Assembly: GCF_006716185.1 (NCBI RefSeq)
Contig: NZ_VFOP01000001.1
Location: 806,001 to 870,000 of the forward strand
DNA length: 64,000 nucleotides
Reading direction: 5' to 3'
DNA from: Ornithinicoccus hortensis
GTDB taxonomy: Bacteria; Actinomycetota; Actinomycetes; Actinomycetales; Dermatophilaceae
The notes below the pieces were generated by a model. That model had not been told where the DNA came from. It saw nothing but the letters and a program-made list of their open reading frames with translations, and did not search any database. Each line of letters begins with the position of its first letter. Within the stretch, counting starts at the first letter, position 1. A program made the position numbers and the translations under genes. Positions 44,509 through 51,741 of the stretch are shown in pieces.

Positions 44509-45818
44509 CAGGCCCCCTTGGCCGCCACGAACCCGAGCTCGAGGTCCGCGAGGATGTCGTCGATGTGCTCCAGCCCGACGGCCAGGCGGACCAGGCCCGG
44601 GGTGACCCCGGCCGCGCGCTGGGCCTCCTCGGTCAGCTGCTGGTGGGTCGTCGAGGCCGGGTGGATGACCAGCGAGCGGACGTCACCGATGTTGGCCACG
44701 TTGGAGTGCAGCTCCAGCGCCGACACGAACCGCTTGCCGGCCTCGAGGCCGCCCTGGATCTCGAAGGCCAGGACCGCGCCGGCCCCGCCGGGCAGGTAGC
44801 GCTGGGCCAACTCGTAGGAGGGGTGGCCCGGCAGCCCCGCGTAGGAGACCGACTCCACCTGGTCGTGGTCCAGCAGCCAGTTCGCCACGTGCTTGGCGTT
44901 CGCGACGTGGCGCTCGATCCGCAGCGAGAGCGTCTCCAGCCCCTGGGCGATCAGGAAGGCGTTGAACGGTGCGATGGCCGGCCCGAGGTCGCGCAGCAGC
45001 TGCACCCGTGCCTTGAGGATGTAGGCCAGGTTGGCCCCGAGCGGGCTGCCCACCCCGAGGTCGCGGGCGAAGACCAGCCCGTGGTAGCTCTCGTCCGGGG
45101 TGTTGAACCCGGGGAAGCGCTCCGCGTGCTGCGCGTAGTCGAAGTTGCCGGAGTCCACAATCACGCCGCCGATCGCGGTGCCGTGGCCGCCCAGGTACTT
45201 CGTCGCCGAGTGCACCACGATGTCCGCGCCGTGCTCGATCGGACGGGTGAGGAAGGGCGTCGGGATGGTGTTGTCCACGATGAGGGGCACCCCGATGCGG
45301 TGCGCCACGTCGGCCACCGCGGCCGTGTCCAGCACCTGGCTGCTGGGGTTGGCCAGCGACTCGGCGAAGAACACCTTGGTGCGGTCGTTGGCGGCGGCGG
45401 CCCACGACTCGGCGTCGGTCGGGTCCTCCACGAAGCTCACCTCGACCCCGAGCTTGGGCAGGGTGTGGGCGAACAGGTTCTGGGTGCCGCCGTAGAGGCT
45501 CGGGGACGCGACGACGTGGTCACCGGCCTGGGCGACGTTGAGGATCGCCAGGGTGGTGGCCGACATGCCGGAGGCGAGCAGCAGGGCGCCCACCCCGCCC
45601 TCGAGGTCGGCGATCCGCGCCTCGACGGTCTCGTTGGTCGGGTTGCCGATCCGGGTGTAGATGGGGCCGAGGTCCTGGAGGGCGAACCGGGCCGCCGCCT
45701 CGTCGGCGTCGTCGAAGACGAAGGAGGTCGTCTGGTAGATCGGCAGTGCGCGGGCGCCGGTGGCGGCGTCCGGGGTCTGTCCGGCGTGGATCTGGCGGGT
45801 GGCGAAGGACCAGGTCAT
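44508..45818 (-). CDS. metY: O-acetylhomoserine sulfhydrylase
   Basis: 436 residues from ATG 45818. PLP enzyme of the Cys/Met metabolism family; PLP Lys in VVHSATKYLGGHG, with YTRIGNPTNETVEARIADLEGG and ASGMSATTLAIL near the N-terminus. Makes homocysteine from O-acetylhomoserine and sulfide. The long 5' leader holds a SAM-IV riboswitch and a short Cys/Met ORF. metX follows with overlapping codons. Confidence 0.95.
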   Translation of the reverse strand: MTWSFATRQIHAGQTPDAATGARALPIYQTTSFVFDDADEAAARFALQDLGPIYTRIGNPTNETVEARIADLEGGVGALLLASGMSATTLAILNVAQAGDHVVASPSLYGGTQNLFAHTLPKLGVEVSFVEDPTDAESWAAAANDRTKVFFAESLANPSSQVLDTAAVADVAHRIGVPLIVDNTIPTPFLTRPIEHGADIVVHSATKYLGGHGTAIGGVIVDSGNFDYAQHAERFPGFNTPDESYHGLVFARDLGVGSPLGANLAYILKARVQLLRDLGPAIAPFNAFLIAQGLETLSLRIERHVANAKHVANWLLDHDQVESVSYAGLPGHPSYELAQRYLPGGAGAVLAFEIQGGLEAGKRFVSALELHSNVANIGDVRSLVIHPASTTHQQLTEEAQRAAGVTPGLVRLAVGLEHIDDILADLELGFVAAKGA

Positions 45819-46038
45819 GGTCGGTGTCTCCTGATTCGTGGGGATGCATCCGTGGGGATGGTGGTGGGGATATTCGTGGGGATGTGTGCGTGGGGACGGT
45901 GGTGCGGGAGCCGGCGGCGCATCGGCAGGGCGGGCTGCGCCACGGCGCCCGACGGCATACGGGTAACCCCGCCCGTGCCGGGGGACGGCCGACGGGCCGA
46001 GCGGCGGTGGGGTGGGGGCAGGGGTCTGCGTGCCGGGC
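45819..46038 (-). other. metY leader, gene-free, with repeated CATCCCCACG units
   Basis: Between the short ORF and metY the minus strand carries four to five CATCCCCACG-like units at about 45835-45900 and GC-rich complementary segments (GCCCGT at one side, ACGGGC at the other, around 45975-46000) that could form an attenuator stem. I see no further ORF that I would defend. Confidence 0.5.
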
Positions 46039-46065
46039 TTAGCGGCTACACATTCGACAGGTCAC
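46039..46065 (-). CDS. leader peptide MTCRMCSR upstream of metY
   Basis: Eight codons and a TAA. GTG at 46065 is preceded by AAGGAGCGCCGCT, a good ribosome-binding site at normal spacing. The product has two Cys and an internal Met, sulfur amino acids made by the pathway it precedes. It lies 82 bases past the SAM-IV core and 221 bases before metY. Inference: ribosome stalling on Cys or Met codons adds a second control to the riboswitch. Confidence 0.65.
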   Translation of the reverse strand: MTCRMCSR

Positions 46066-46084
46066 AGCGGCGCTCCTTCGTCAG

Positions 46085-46225
46085 CGTCTCTGGGCCTCTC
46101 GGGTGAGTGGCCCGCGCTTGCGAGAACGCCGTATGGCGTCCCGCCAGGTCATCACCCGGGGCACCCCACCGCGAGTGGAGGGTTGCCGTCCAGCAAGCCG
46201 GGGCTCGAAGCTGGAACTCATGACC
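46085..46225 (-). promoter_or_regulatory. SAM-IV riboswitch
   Basis: The minus strand reads GGTCATGAGTTCCAGC, GAGCCCCGGCTTGCTGGACG, GCAACCCTCC, GGTGGGGTGCCCCGGGTGAT then GACC, the conserved SAM-IV pattern, with P1 closed by GGTCAT and ATGACC (46147-46225) and about 60 bases of 3' extension. It precedes metY-metX. Confidence 0.9.
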
Positions 46226-46233
46226 TTGGGACA

Positions 46234-46264
46234 CATATAACCCCACACAATCCCGCGAAGTCAA
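46234..46264 (-). promoter_or_regulatory. promoter of the met operon
   Basis: -35 TTGACT (46259-46264) and -10 TTATAT/TATATG (46234-46240) with 18-19 bp spacing, ending about 9 bases before the riboswitch P1. Confidence 0.6.
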
Positions 46265-46284
46265 TGCGCTCATCGGGGCCATCA

Positions 46285-46321
46285 ACCGGTCGTGACTGAA
46301 GATGCTTCGGTAACGACTGGT
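46285..46321. promoter_or_regulatory. 37-bp imperfect palindrome in the divergent met/lipoprotein region
   Basis: Left half ACCGGTCGTGACTGAAG, centre ATG, right half CTTCGGTAACGACTGGT: symmetric with only three mismatched pairs. It lies upstream of the met promoter and about 35 bases upstream of the lipoprotein -10. An operator is as likely as a hairpin. Confidence 0.5.
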
Positions 46322-46356
46322 GTGGCGGCGTGGTGCTTCGGCGGTGGCCGGAGGGC

Positions 46357-46362
46357 TACTGT
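46357..46362 (+). promoter_or_regulatory. -10 box of a probable leaderless gene
   Basis: TACTGT is followed by 6 bases and ATG 46369. Confidence 0.5.
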
Positions 46363-46368
46363 CGTTCC

Positions 46369-47499
46369 ATGCCGCTTCGCCCCCGCCTCGCCGCAGTGTC
46401 GGCCCTGGTCGTGGTCTCGGTCACAGCCTGCGCCGGACAGGGACCGTCGGACGACCGGGAGGAGGCCACCGGCGTCGCCGTGGGCAGCGGGTCCGACGCG
46501 GCCGGGGCGTCCGGGCCGGGGGACGAGTCCCGGTCGCAGGACGCGACCCGGACGACCGGAACGGCTCCCGCCCGGTCCGGCACACCGTCCGGCGCGGTGC
46601 TGTTCCTGGTGCCGGACACCGCGACCCACGTGACGATCACCGACTTCGACGCCATCCGCGAGCGCCTCGGCGTGCCCGAGATGACCTCGGAGTGGTTGAT
46701 GACCGACCGGATCGAGTTCTGGGGGCAGGTGTCGCAGAGCACCGTCCTGCTGACGGACGGCGCGCTGCGCGAGGAGAACTCCCGGTTCATGCTGCGGTAC
46801 GGCTTCACCCAGGACGACGTCGACTGGGAGGCGCGCTGGACGGGGGACGCCCCGGGCCTGGCCCTCGGGCTCCGGCCCGACCTGGACCCGGACGGCGTCG
46901 AGCGGGCGGTGGCCGACGGCGTGGGACCGCTGGCCGGCGCGCACCTGGAGCAGGAGGAGTCGGTGGTGGTGTCGGGGGGTGCGACCGGTGGGGATGCCAC
47001 GATCGCCGCAGACCCTGCGGTGGTCAGGCTGGCCGGGACGGATGCCGAGTCGCTCTACCTGCGCCGTGGCTGCATCCCGTTCCACGAGGCGCTCGGGGTG
47101 GATGCCACCGAGGAGGACCAGGACGAGGTCGTGGCGGACCACGACGTGCCAGGCCTGCTCCGGGTCGAGGGGATCGCGGTGGCCTTCACCGGCCGGTCGG
47201 CCACGGTCCGGCTGGCCTACCCCGAGGGGGTGACCGAGGAGGCGGCGATGGTCGACCTGGGCGCCCGGGCCGACCTGGCGGCGGACTGGCCACTGGTGGA
47301 GTCGATCACGTTCGCCGACGGGTTCGTGGTGGAGCCGCCCCCGCCCGTCGGGTTCGCCGACGGGGTGGGCGAGCTGACCTATCCGGTCGCCGCGCCGGGC
47401 GGGGCGGCCACCCTGACGCTCACCGGGTTGTTGCCGGTCGGGGTCTGCAACGAGGTGCCGCCCATGGAGGAGCCGACCGGTCTCACCCCCGGGGGATGA
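46369..47499 (+). CDS. secreted lipoprotein of unknown function
   Basis: 376 residues from ATG 46369 (leaderless signature). Lipobox SVTAC. A low-complexity Gly/Ser/Asp stretch (about 28-75) precedes a soluble domain of about 290 residues with no motif I can name; two Cys (RGCIPF, VGVCNE) may pair. It looks like an ordinary actinobacterial surface lipoprotein. Confidence 0.7.
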   Translation: MPLRPRLAAVSALVVVSVTACAGQGPSDDREEATGVAVGSGSDAAGASGPGDESRSQDATRTTGTAPARSGTPSGAVLFLVPDTATHVTITDFDAIRERLGVPEMTSEWLMTDRIEFWGQVSQSTVLLTDGALREENSRFMLRYGFTQDDVDWEARWTGDAPGLALGLRPDLDPDGVERAVADGVGPLAGAHLEQEESVVVSGGATGGDATIAADPAVVRLAGTDAESLYLRRGCIPFHEALGVDATEEDQDEVVADHDVPGLLRVEGIAVAFTGRSATVRLAYPEGVTEEAAMVDLGARADLAADWPLVESITFADGFVVEPPPPVGFADGVGELTYPVAAPGGAATLTLTGLLPVGVCNEVPPMEEPTGLTPGG

Positions 47500-47524
47500 C
47501 CGGGGGTGAGCCCGGTCGGAGGGT

Positions 47525-47971
47525 TCATTCCTGACTGCGACGACCGGCCAGCCCGACCAGGCCCACCAGCACCAGGAGGGCGCCCACCCCCGCGAAGGCG
47601 AGGGGTGCGGCATACCTCCAGTCCACGGTGATGTCCACGAACTGCAGGGTGAGCGCGCCGGCGGCCACCGCCAGACAGACGACTCCGAAGGCCACGGTGC
47701 CCCAGGCCGGCCCGGTGGGTGCCGGGATCCGCTCCGGCTGCGGGGGTGGGGGCGTCGGGTCGGCGTCGGTCGTGGCTCCCGGGTGGTCCCTGCCGCCCGA
47801 GCCGGAGGACGCCCAGCCATCGGTGGGTTCCTCGGCCGCGGGAGGCCCGGGCACCTCCCGGGTCCGGTCGTCATCGGCGGCGACCTGTCGCCACTCCGGG
47901 ATCTCGGTGCGCTCGACCGGGAAGTCCGGGGTCTCCGCGTGCGGTCGGAGCTGGTTGTCGTCGTTCATCAT
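47525..47971 (-). CDS. two-helix membrane protein in PspC operon
   Basis: 148 residues from ATG 47971 (a second ATG follows immediately). A charged, Pro-rich cytosolic N-terminus of about 85 residues precedes two membrane helices (about 89-110 and 118-140). It lies 2 bases after the PspC gene stop, so it is translationally coupled. No family recognised. Confidence 0.65.
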   Translation of the reverse strand: MMNDDNQLRPHAETPDFPVERTEIPEWRQVAADDDRTREVPGPPAAEEPTDGWASSGSGGRDHPGATTDADPTPPPPQPERIPAPTGPAWGTVAFGVVCLAVAAGALTLQFVDITVDWRYAAPLAFAGVGALLVLVGLVGLAGRRSQE

Positions 47972-47973
47972 CC

Positions 47974-49290
47974 TCAGTTCCTCTCCACCGTGACCTGGCC
48001 GATGCCCACCTGGGCGTCGATCACGAGATCCACCGGACCGTCGCCGACGACGAGGTCCTCGTTGACGTTGAGCCCGCCGGTGACCGAGAACCCCTGGTCC
48101 TGGAAGGGCGGGCCGCTCAGGTTGACCGTCCCGATGCCGGAGCCGGCCTCGATCCGGACGGTCAGGTCCTCGGGCAGTTGGATGCGCAGGTGGCCGACGT
48201 TCACATCGGCCCGGATCGTCTCTCCGTCGACCGCGTCCGGGTCCAGCCCGGTGAGGTCGAGGATGCCCTCGCCCGCACCGAGGGCGAACTGCTCGCCCGC
48301 CGTGACGCTGGTCGGTCGCCAGGTGTCCTGGCCGACCCGGGTCGAGACCTGGTAGTCGTCCGGCAGCGGGGCGAAGGCGACCGTCCCGACCAGGCTGACC
48401 AGGGCCAGGAACCCGACCCACCCGCTGTGGCGTCCGGCGGCCCCGAGCCCCAGGACGACCACGGCCAGCACTGCCAGAGCCCCTGCGCAGGCGAGCGCCA
48501 GGGTGTTGCCGGGCAGGTCGTACTGCGCCCCCGCCCACAGCAGGCCGCCGAAGGTGAGCATGGCCAGTCCGGTCGCGATGAGTCCCGTCGTGGCGCCGGC
48601 CGTCTTGCGGCGCTCGCGGATCGGACGCGGTGGTGCGGGCTGCCGGGGTGGCCGCGGCGGGGTTGCGGTGCCGCGCCGGGGCGGCCGGGGTCCGTCGGGG
48701 GCGCCCACGGCACCCGCCCAGCCCGGACCGGTGTCCTGGGAGCCCGCCCAGCCCGGACCGGTCTGCTGCGAGCCGGTCCAGCCTGCACCGGTGGTCTCGT
48801 GCCGGAACGTGCCGCCACGGTTCGGGTCGGACCCGTCGAGCACCCCGGTCGAGCGCAGCAGCATGACGACGCCGATCACGACGGCGACCGTGAGCACCAC
48901 GGAGGCGAACCACCAGCCGCCGCCCCACCAGCCACCGGGACCGCCCCACCAGGGCAGGATCCCGATCGTGGCGAAGGTGGTGACCACCAGCAGCAGGATG
49001 GACTCCCCGCGGCCCTCCCGGAGGCCCTGCTCCAGGTGGGTGCGCTCGGACCGGTCCGGCACCAGCAGCCAGGCCCAGAGGTAGAGCGCGACGCCGAAGC
49101 CGAAGATCAGTGCCGCCACCACGAAAGCGATCCGGATCACCAGCGGGTCCAGCCCGAAACGTCGCGCGGTCCCGGCGGCCACACCCCCGATCCAGGCGTC
49201 GGGGTCGCGGCGCAGGTCGATCCGGCGCAACGCGTCGAAGAAGGAGTCGGTGCCGGGGTGGTGCCCCTGGCCCCCAGGTGTGTTCGTCAT
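47974..49290 (-). CDS. PspC-domain protein with a C-terminal LiaF-like toastrack domain
   Basis: 438 residues from ATG 49290. An N-terminal PspC domain (about 18-80; LRRDPDAWIGGVAAGTARRFGLDP) is followed by further membrane helices, a Pro/Arg-rich cytosolic loop with repeated GPGWAGSQ-type units (about 165-205), two more helices and a beta-rich C-terminal domain (about 330-438) like LiaF/toastrack envelope-stress sensors. Divergent from the PspC histidine kinase, it is probably part of its signalling system. Confidence 0.8.
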   Translation of the reverse strand: MTNTPGGQGHHPGTDSFFDALRRIDLRRDPDAWIGGVAAGTARRFGLDPLVIRIAFVVAALIFGFGVALYLWAWLLVPDRSERTHLEQGLREGRGESILLLVVTTFATIGILPWWGGPGGWWGGGWWFASVVLTVAVVIGVVMLLRSTGVLDGSDPNRGGTFRHETTGAGWTGSQQTGPGWAGSQDTGPGWAGAVGAPDGPRPPRRGTATPPRPPRQPAPPRPIRERRKTAGATTGLIATGLAMLTFGGLLWAGAQYDLPGNTLALACAGALAVLAVVVLGLGAAGRHSGWVGFLALVSLVGTVAFAPLPDDYQVSTRVGQDTWRPTSVTAGEQFALGAGEGILDLTGLDPDAVDGETIRADVNVGHLRIQLPEDLTVRIEAGSGIGTVNLSGPPFQDQGFSVTGGLNVNEDLVVGDGPVDLVIDAQVGIGQVTVERN

Positions 49291-49403
49291 ACCCCCACGG
49301 TGCCGGTTGCGGGCCGACCCTCGCCATGAGGGGCGACCCTGACCGGACCCTGGCCGCACCCTGAGTTCGGTCGATCACGGTGGGACCAGCGCCCACGGTG
49401 GGA

Positions 49404-49409
49404 CAGGAT
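49404..49409 (+). promoter_or_regulatory. -10-like box before the PspC kinase
   Basis: CAGGAT is followed by 6 bases and GTG 49416; GAGGGG directly abutting the GTG is too close to act as a ribosome-binding site. Confidence 0.35.
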
Positions 49410-49415
49410 GGAGGG

Positions 49416-50684
49416 GTGCAGACCATCGACCATCCCCGCCCGCCGCTGCGGCGCGCCGTGCACGGGCGCGAGCTGGCGGGTGTCTGCGCGGGACTGGCCG
49501 AGCACCTCGGGCTGCACCCGAACGCGCTGCGGGTGGGCTTCGTCCTGCTGGCGTTCGCCGGGGGCCTGGGCTTCCTCGTGTATGGCGTGCTGTGGGCCAC
49601 TGTCGCCGAGGACCCCGGGGAGCGACCGGGCCGGGAGACGGGGGAGGAAGCCGCGCAGGGTGGCCCGACCGGCTGGTTGGGGGACCGCCTGCGGGTCCCG
49701 GACTCCGCGCTCTGGGTGCTGTTCATCGGGGTGGCGCTGATCGTCACCGGCGCCGTGTTCGGGTTGCAGGGCCTGGGGGTGAACCTGCGGCTGGACCTCA
49801 CCATCCCGTTCCTGGTGGTGGCCCTCGGCGCGGTGTTCGCCTGGTCCCAGCTGGACGAGGCGACGCGTCGTCGCTGGGTGCCCGGTGAAGGCCCGCAGCG
49901 GAACCAGGCGGTCACCCGGCTCGCGATCGGGGTGGCCATCGCCGTCGTCGGGCTGATCATGGTGGTGAGCCGCGACCAGGGCCTGGGCGAACTGTGGGAC
50001 ATGGCCGTCGCGGTGCTCGTCGTCCTGGTCGGGGTGACCCTCATCGTCGCCCCCTACGCCATGCGGCTGTGGCGCGACCTGCGCCGGGAGCAGACCGAGC
50101 GGATCCGTGCGACAGAGCGGGCCGACATCGCCGCCCACCTGCACGACTCGGTGCTCCAGACGCTGGCGCTGATCCAGCGCCGCGCGGACGACCCGGCCCA
50201 GGTCAACCGGTTGGCCCGGGCCCAGGAACGGGAGCTGCGCAACTGGCTGTATGCCGGACCCTCTGGCAGCGACAGCAGCCTCGCCTCGGCCATCACCGCC
50301 GTTGGCCACGAGGTCGAGGACCTGCACGGCGTGCCGATCGAGGTCGTGGTGACCGGCGACCGTGACCTCGACCAGACCGGAAACGCCCTGGTCAGCGCGC
50401 TGCGCGAGGCGATGACCAACGCAGTACGGCACGGCGCCCCACCGGTCTCCGCCTACGTCGAGGTCGGGCCGTCCGGGGTGGAGGCCTTCGTGCGCGACCA
50501 CGGGCCCGGCTTCGACCCGGAGGCGGTGTCGCCCGACCGGCTCGGGGTCCGGGAGTCCATCCTGGGCCGGATGCAGCGGCACGGCGGCACGGCCCGGATC
50601 CGGAGACTGGACCACGGCACCGAGGTGAGCCTGACCCTGCCCGGTGCGAGTCCCCATACGCAGAGCGACGAAGGAGCACCCTGA
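49416..50684 (+). CDS. PspC-domain sensor histidine kinase (NarL/LiaS type)
   Basis: 422 residues from GTG 49416. PspC domain (about 10-65; RELAGVCAGLAEHLGLHPNA), then four membrane helices, a HisKA_3 dimerisation box with phospho-His (AAHLHDSVLQTLALIQRR), and an HATPase with N box REAMTNAVRHG and G box RDHGPGFD. Overlaps the response regulator by one base (TGATG). Sensing is presumably through the PspC and membrane part, with the divergent toastrack protein as partner. Confidence 0.9.
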   Translation: MQTIDHPRPPLRRAVHGRELAGVCAGLAEHLGLHPNALRVGFVLLAFAGGLGFLVYGVLWATVAEDPGERPGRETGEEAAQGGPTGWLGDRLRVPDSALWVLFIGVALIVTGAVFGLQGLGVNLRLDLTIPFLVVALGAVFAWSQLDEATRRRWVPGEGPQRNQAVTRLAIGVAIAVVGLIMVVSRDQGLGELWDMAVAVLVVLVGVTLIVAPYAMRLWRDLRREQTERIRATERADIAAHLHDSVLQTLALIQRRADDPAQVNRLARAQERELRNWLYAGPSGSDSSLASAITAVGHEVEDLHGVPIEVVVTGDRDLDQTGNALVSALREAMTNAVRHGAPPVSAYVEVGPSGVEAFVRDHGPGFDPEAVSPDRLGVRESILGRMQRHGGTARIRRLDHGTEVSLTLPGASPHTQSDEGAP

Positions 50685-51376
50685 TGACCGCACCGATCCG
50701 GCTCGTCCTGGTCGACGACCACCACATGTTCCGCTCGGGGGTGAAGGCCGAGCTCGGGGAGGCGGGCGTGACCGGCGGCGGGCGCCCGCTGGAGGTCGTC
50801 GGCGAGGCCGGCAACGTCGACTCGGCCGTCTCCGTGATCACCCAGACCCGGCCCGACGTGGTGCTGCTCGACGTCCACCTGCCAGGCGGCAACGGCAAGG
50901 GCGGTAGCGACGTGATCACCGGCTGTCCCGGGGCGCTGAGCGAGTCCGGTGGGCCGGTGCGCTTCCTGGCACTGTCGGTGTCCGACGCCGCCGAGGACGT
51001 CATCGCGGTCATTCGGGCCGGCGCCCGTGGGTACGTGACCAAGACGATCAGCGGCACCGAGCTGGCGGGTGCGATCGGACGCGTGGCCGACGGGGACGCG
51101 GTGTTCAGCCCACGGCTGGCGGGCTTCGTGCTCGACGCGTTCGGCGCCGCGGCCGGTGAGATCGCGGAGGTCGACGAGGAGCTGGACCGGCTCAGCGCGC
51201 GGGAGCGCGAGGTGATGCGGCTCATCGCGCGCGGCTACCAGTACAAGGAGGTCGCCAAGGAGCTCTTCATCTCGGTGAAGACCGTGGAGACCCACGTCTC
51301 CTCCGTGCTGCGCAAGCTCCAGCTGTCCTCGCGGCACGAGCTGACCGCCTGGGCGATGGGCCGGCGCCTGCTCTGA
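50684..51376 (+). CDS. LuxR/NarL-type response regulator
   Basis: 230 residues from ATG 50684. Receiver domain with acidic pair VDDHH, phospho-Asp in VVLLDVHLPGG and the Lys in YVTKTISG, then a LuxR-type HTH (LSAREREVMRLIARGYQYKEVAKELFISVKTVETHVSSVL; shown here only as the family pattern LSAREREVMRLIA...VKTVETHVS). An insertion of about 15 residues between the acidic pair and the phospho-Asp (VTGGGRPLE) is slightly unusual. Works with the coupled kinase. Confidence 0.92.
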   Translation: MTAPIRLVLVDDHHMFRSGVKAELGEAGVTGGGRPLEVVGEAGNVDSAVSVITQTRPDVVLLDVHLPGGNGKGGSDVITGCPGALSESGGPVRFLALSVSDAAEDVIAVIRAGARGYVTKTISGTELAGAIGRVADGDAVFSPRLAGFVLDAFGAAAGEIAEVDEELDRLSAREREVMRLIARGYQYKEVAKELFISVKTVETHVSSVLRKLQLSSRHELTAWAMGRRLL

Positions 51377-51430
51377 AGCTGGGGCCGCTTTGCCGCTGTC
51401 CCGGCGCCCCTCGAGCCAAGGCGCAGGATT

Positions 51431-51473
51431 TGTGTGGAACCAAATGGGGGCTATAGGCCCCACAAGTTTCCAC
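51431..51473. repeat. palindromic element, copy 1
   Basis: TGTGTGGAACCAAATGGGGG then CTATAGGCCCCACAAGTTTC and CAC. Internal complementarity GGAAC/GTTTCC and TGGGGGC/GGCCCCA. Confidence 0.7.
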
Positions 51474-51602
51474 GCGAGTTGTGTCCGACCCGGGACCGCC
51501 GGCCTCAGACTCCGCTCACCCTCAGTCTTGCTCCGAGCCTGGGTCCGCTACGCCAAGGTGTTGACCCGGGTCCGGTCGCAGCCGCCGCCCGCGTGCGGGG
51601 TT

Positions 51603-51647
51603 GGTGTGGAAACAAGTGGGGGCTATGGGCCCCAAAAGTTTCCCCAC
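51603..51647. repeat. palindromic element, copy 2
   Basis: GGTGTGGAAACAAGTGGGGG then CTATGGGCCCCAAAAGTTTC and CCCAC: about 90 percent identical to copy 1 and 172 bases away, same orientation. Arms GGAAAC/GTTTCC and TGGGGGC/GGGCCCCA. Confidence 0.7.
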
Positions 51648-51741
51648 AGCCGGCGCCAGTGGCCGGGAGCGCGTCAGTACACGGTCTGCGCCAGGGACCG
51701 GAGCGGTCACCAGCCAGTCAGCGCCAGGGGCCGGGGGCGCG

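Larger units (their letters stand above)
51377..51741. other. intergenic region between convergent genes with two related palindromic elements
   Basis: 365 bases without a gene. It contains the two repeat elements listed separately and, at about 51690-51750, a direct repeat of GCGCCAGGG(A/G)CCGG...GTCACCAG. The short ORFs across the region have no ribosome-binding site. Confidence 0.6.

Noticed and set aside
45835-45900. Leader peptide encoded by the CATCCCCACG repeats before metY
   Set aside because: Possible frames exist, but I see no start codon with a ribosome-binding site and the codons do not suit sulfur sensing.
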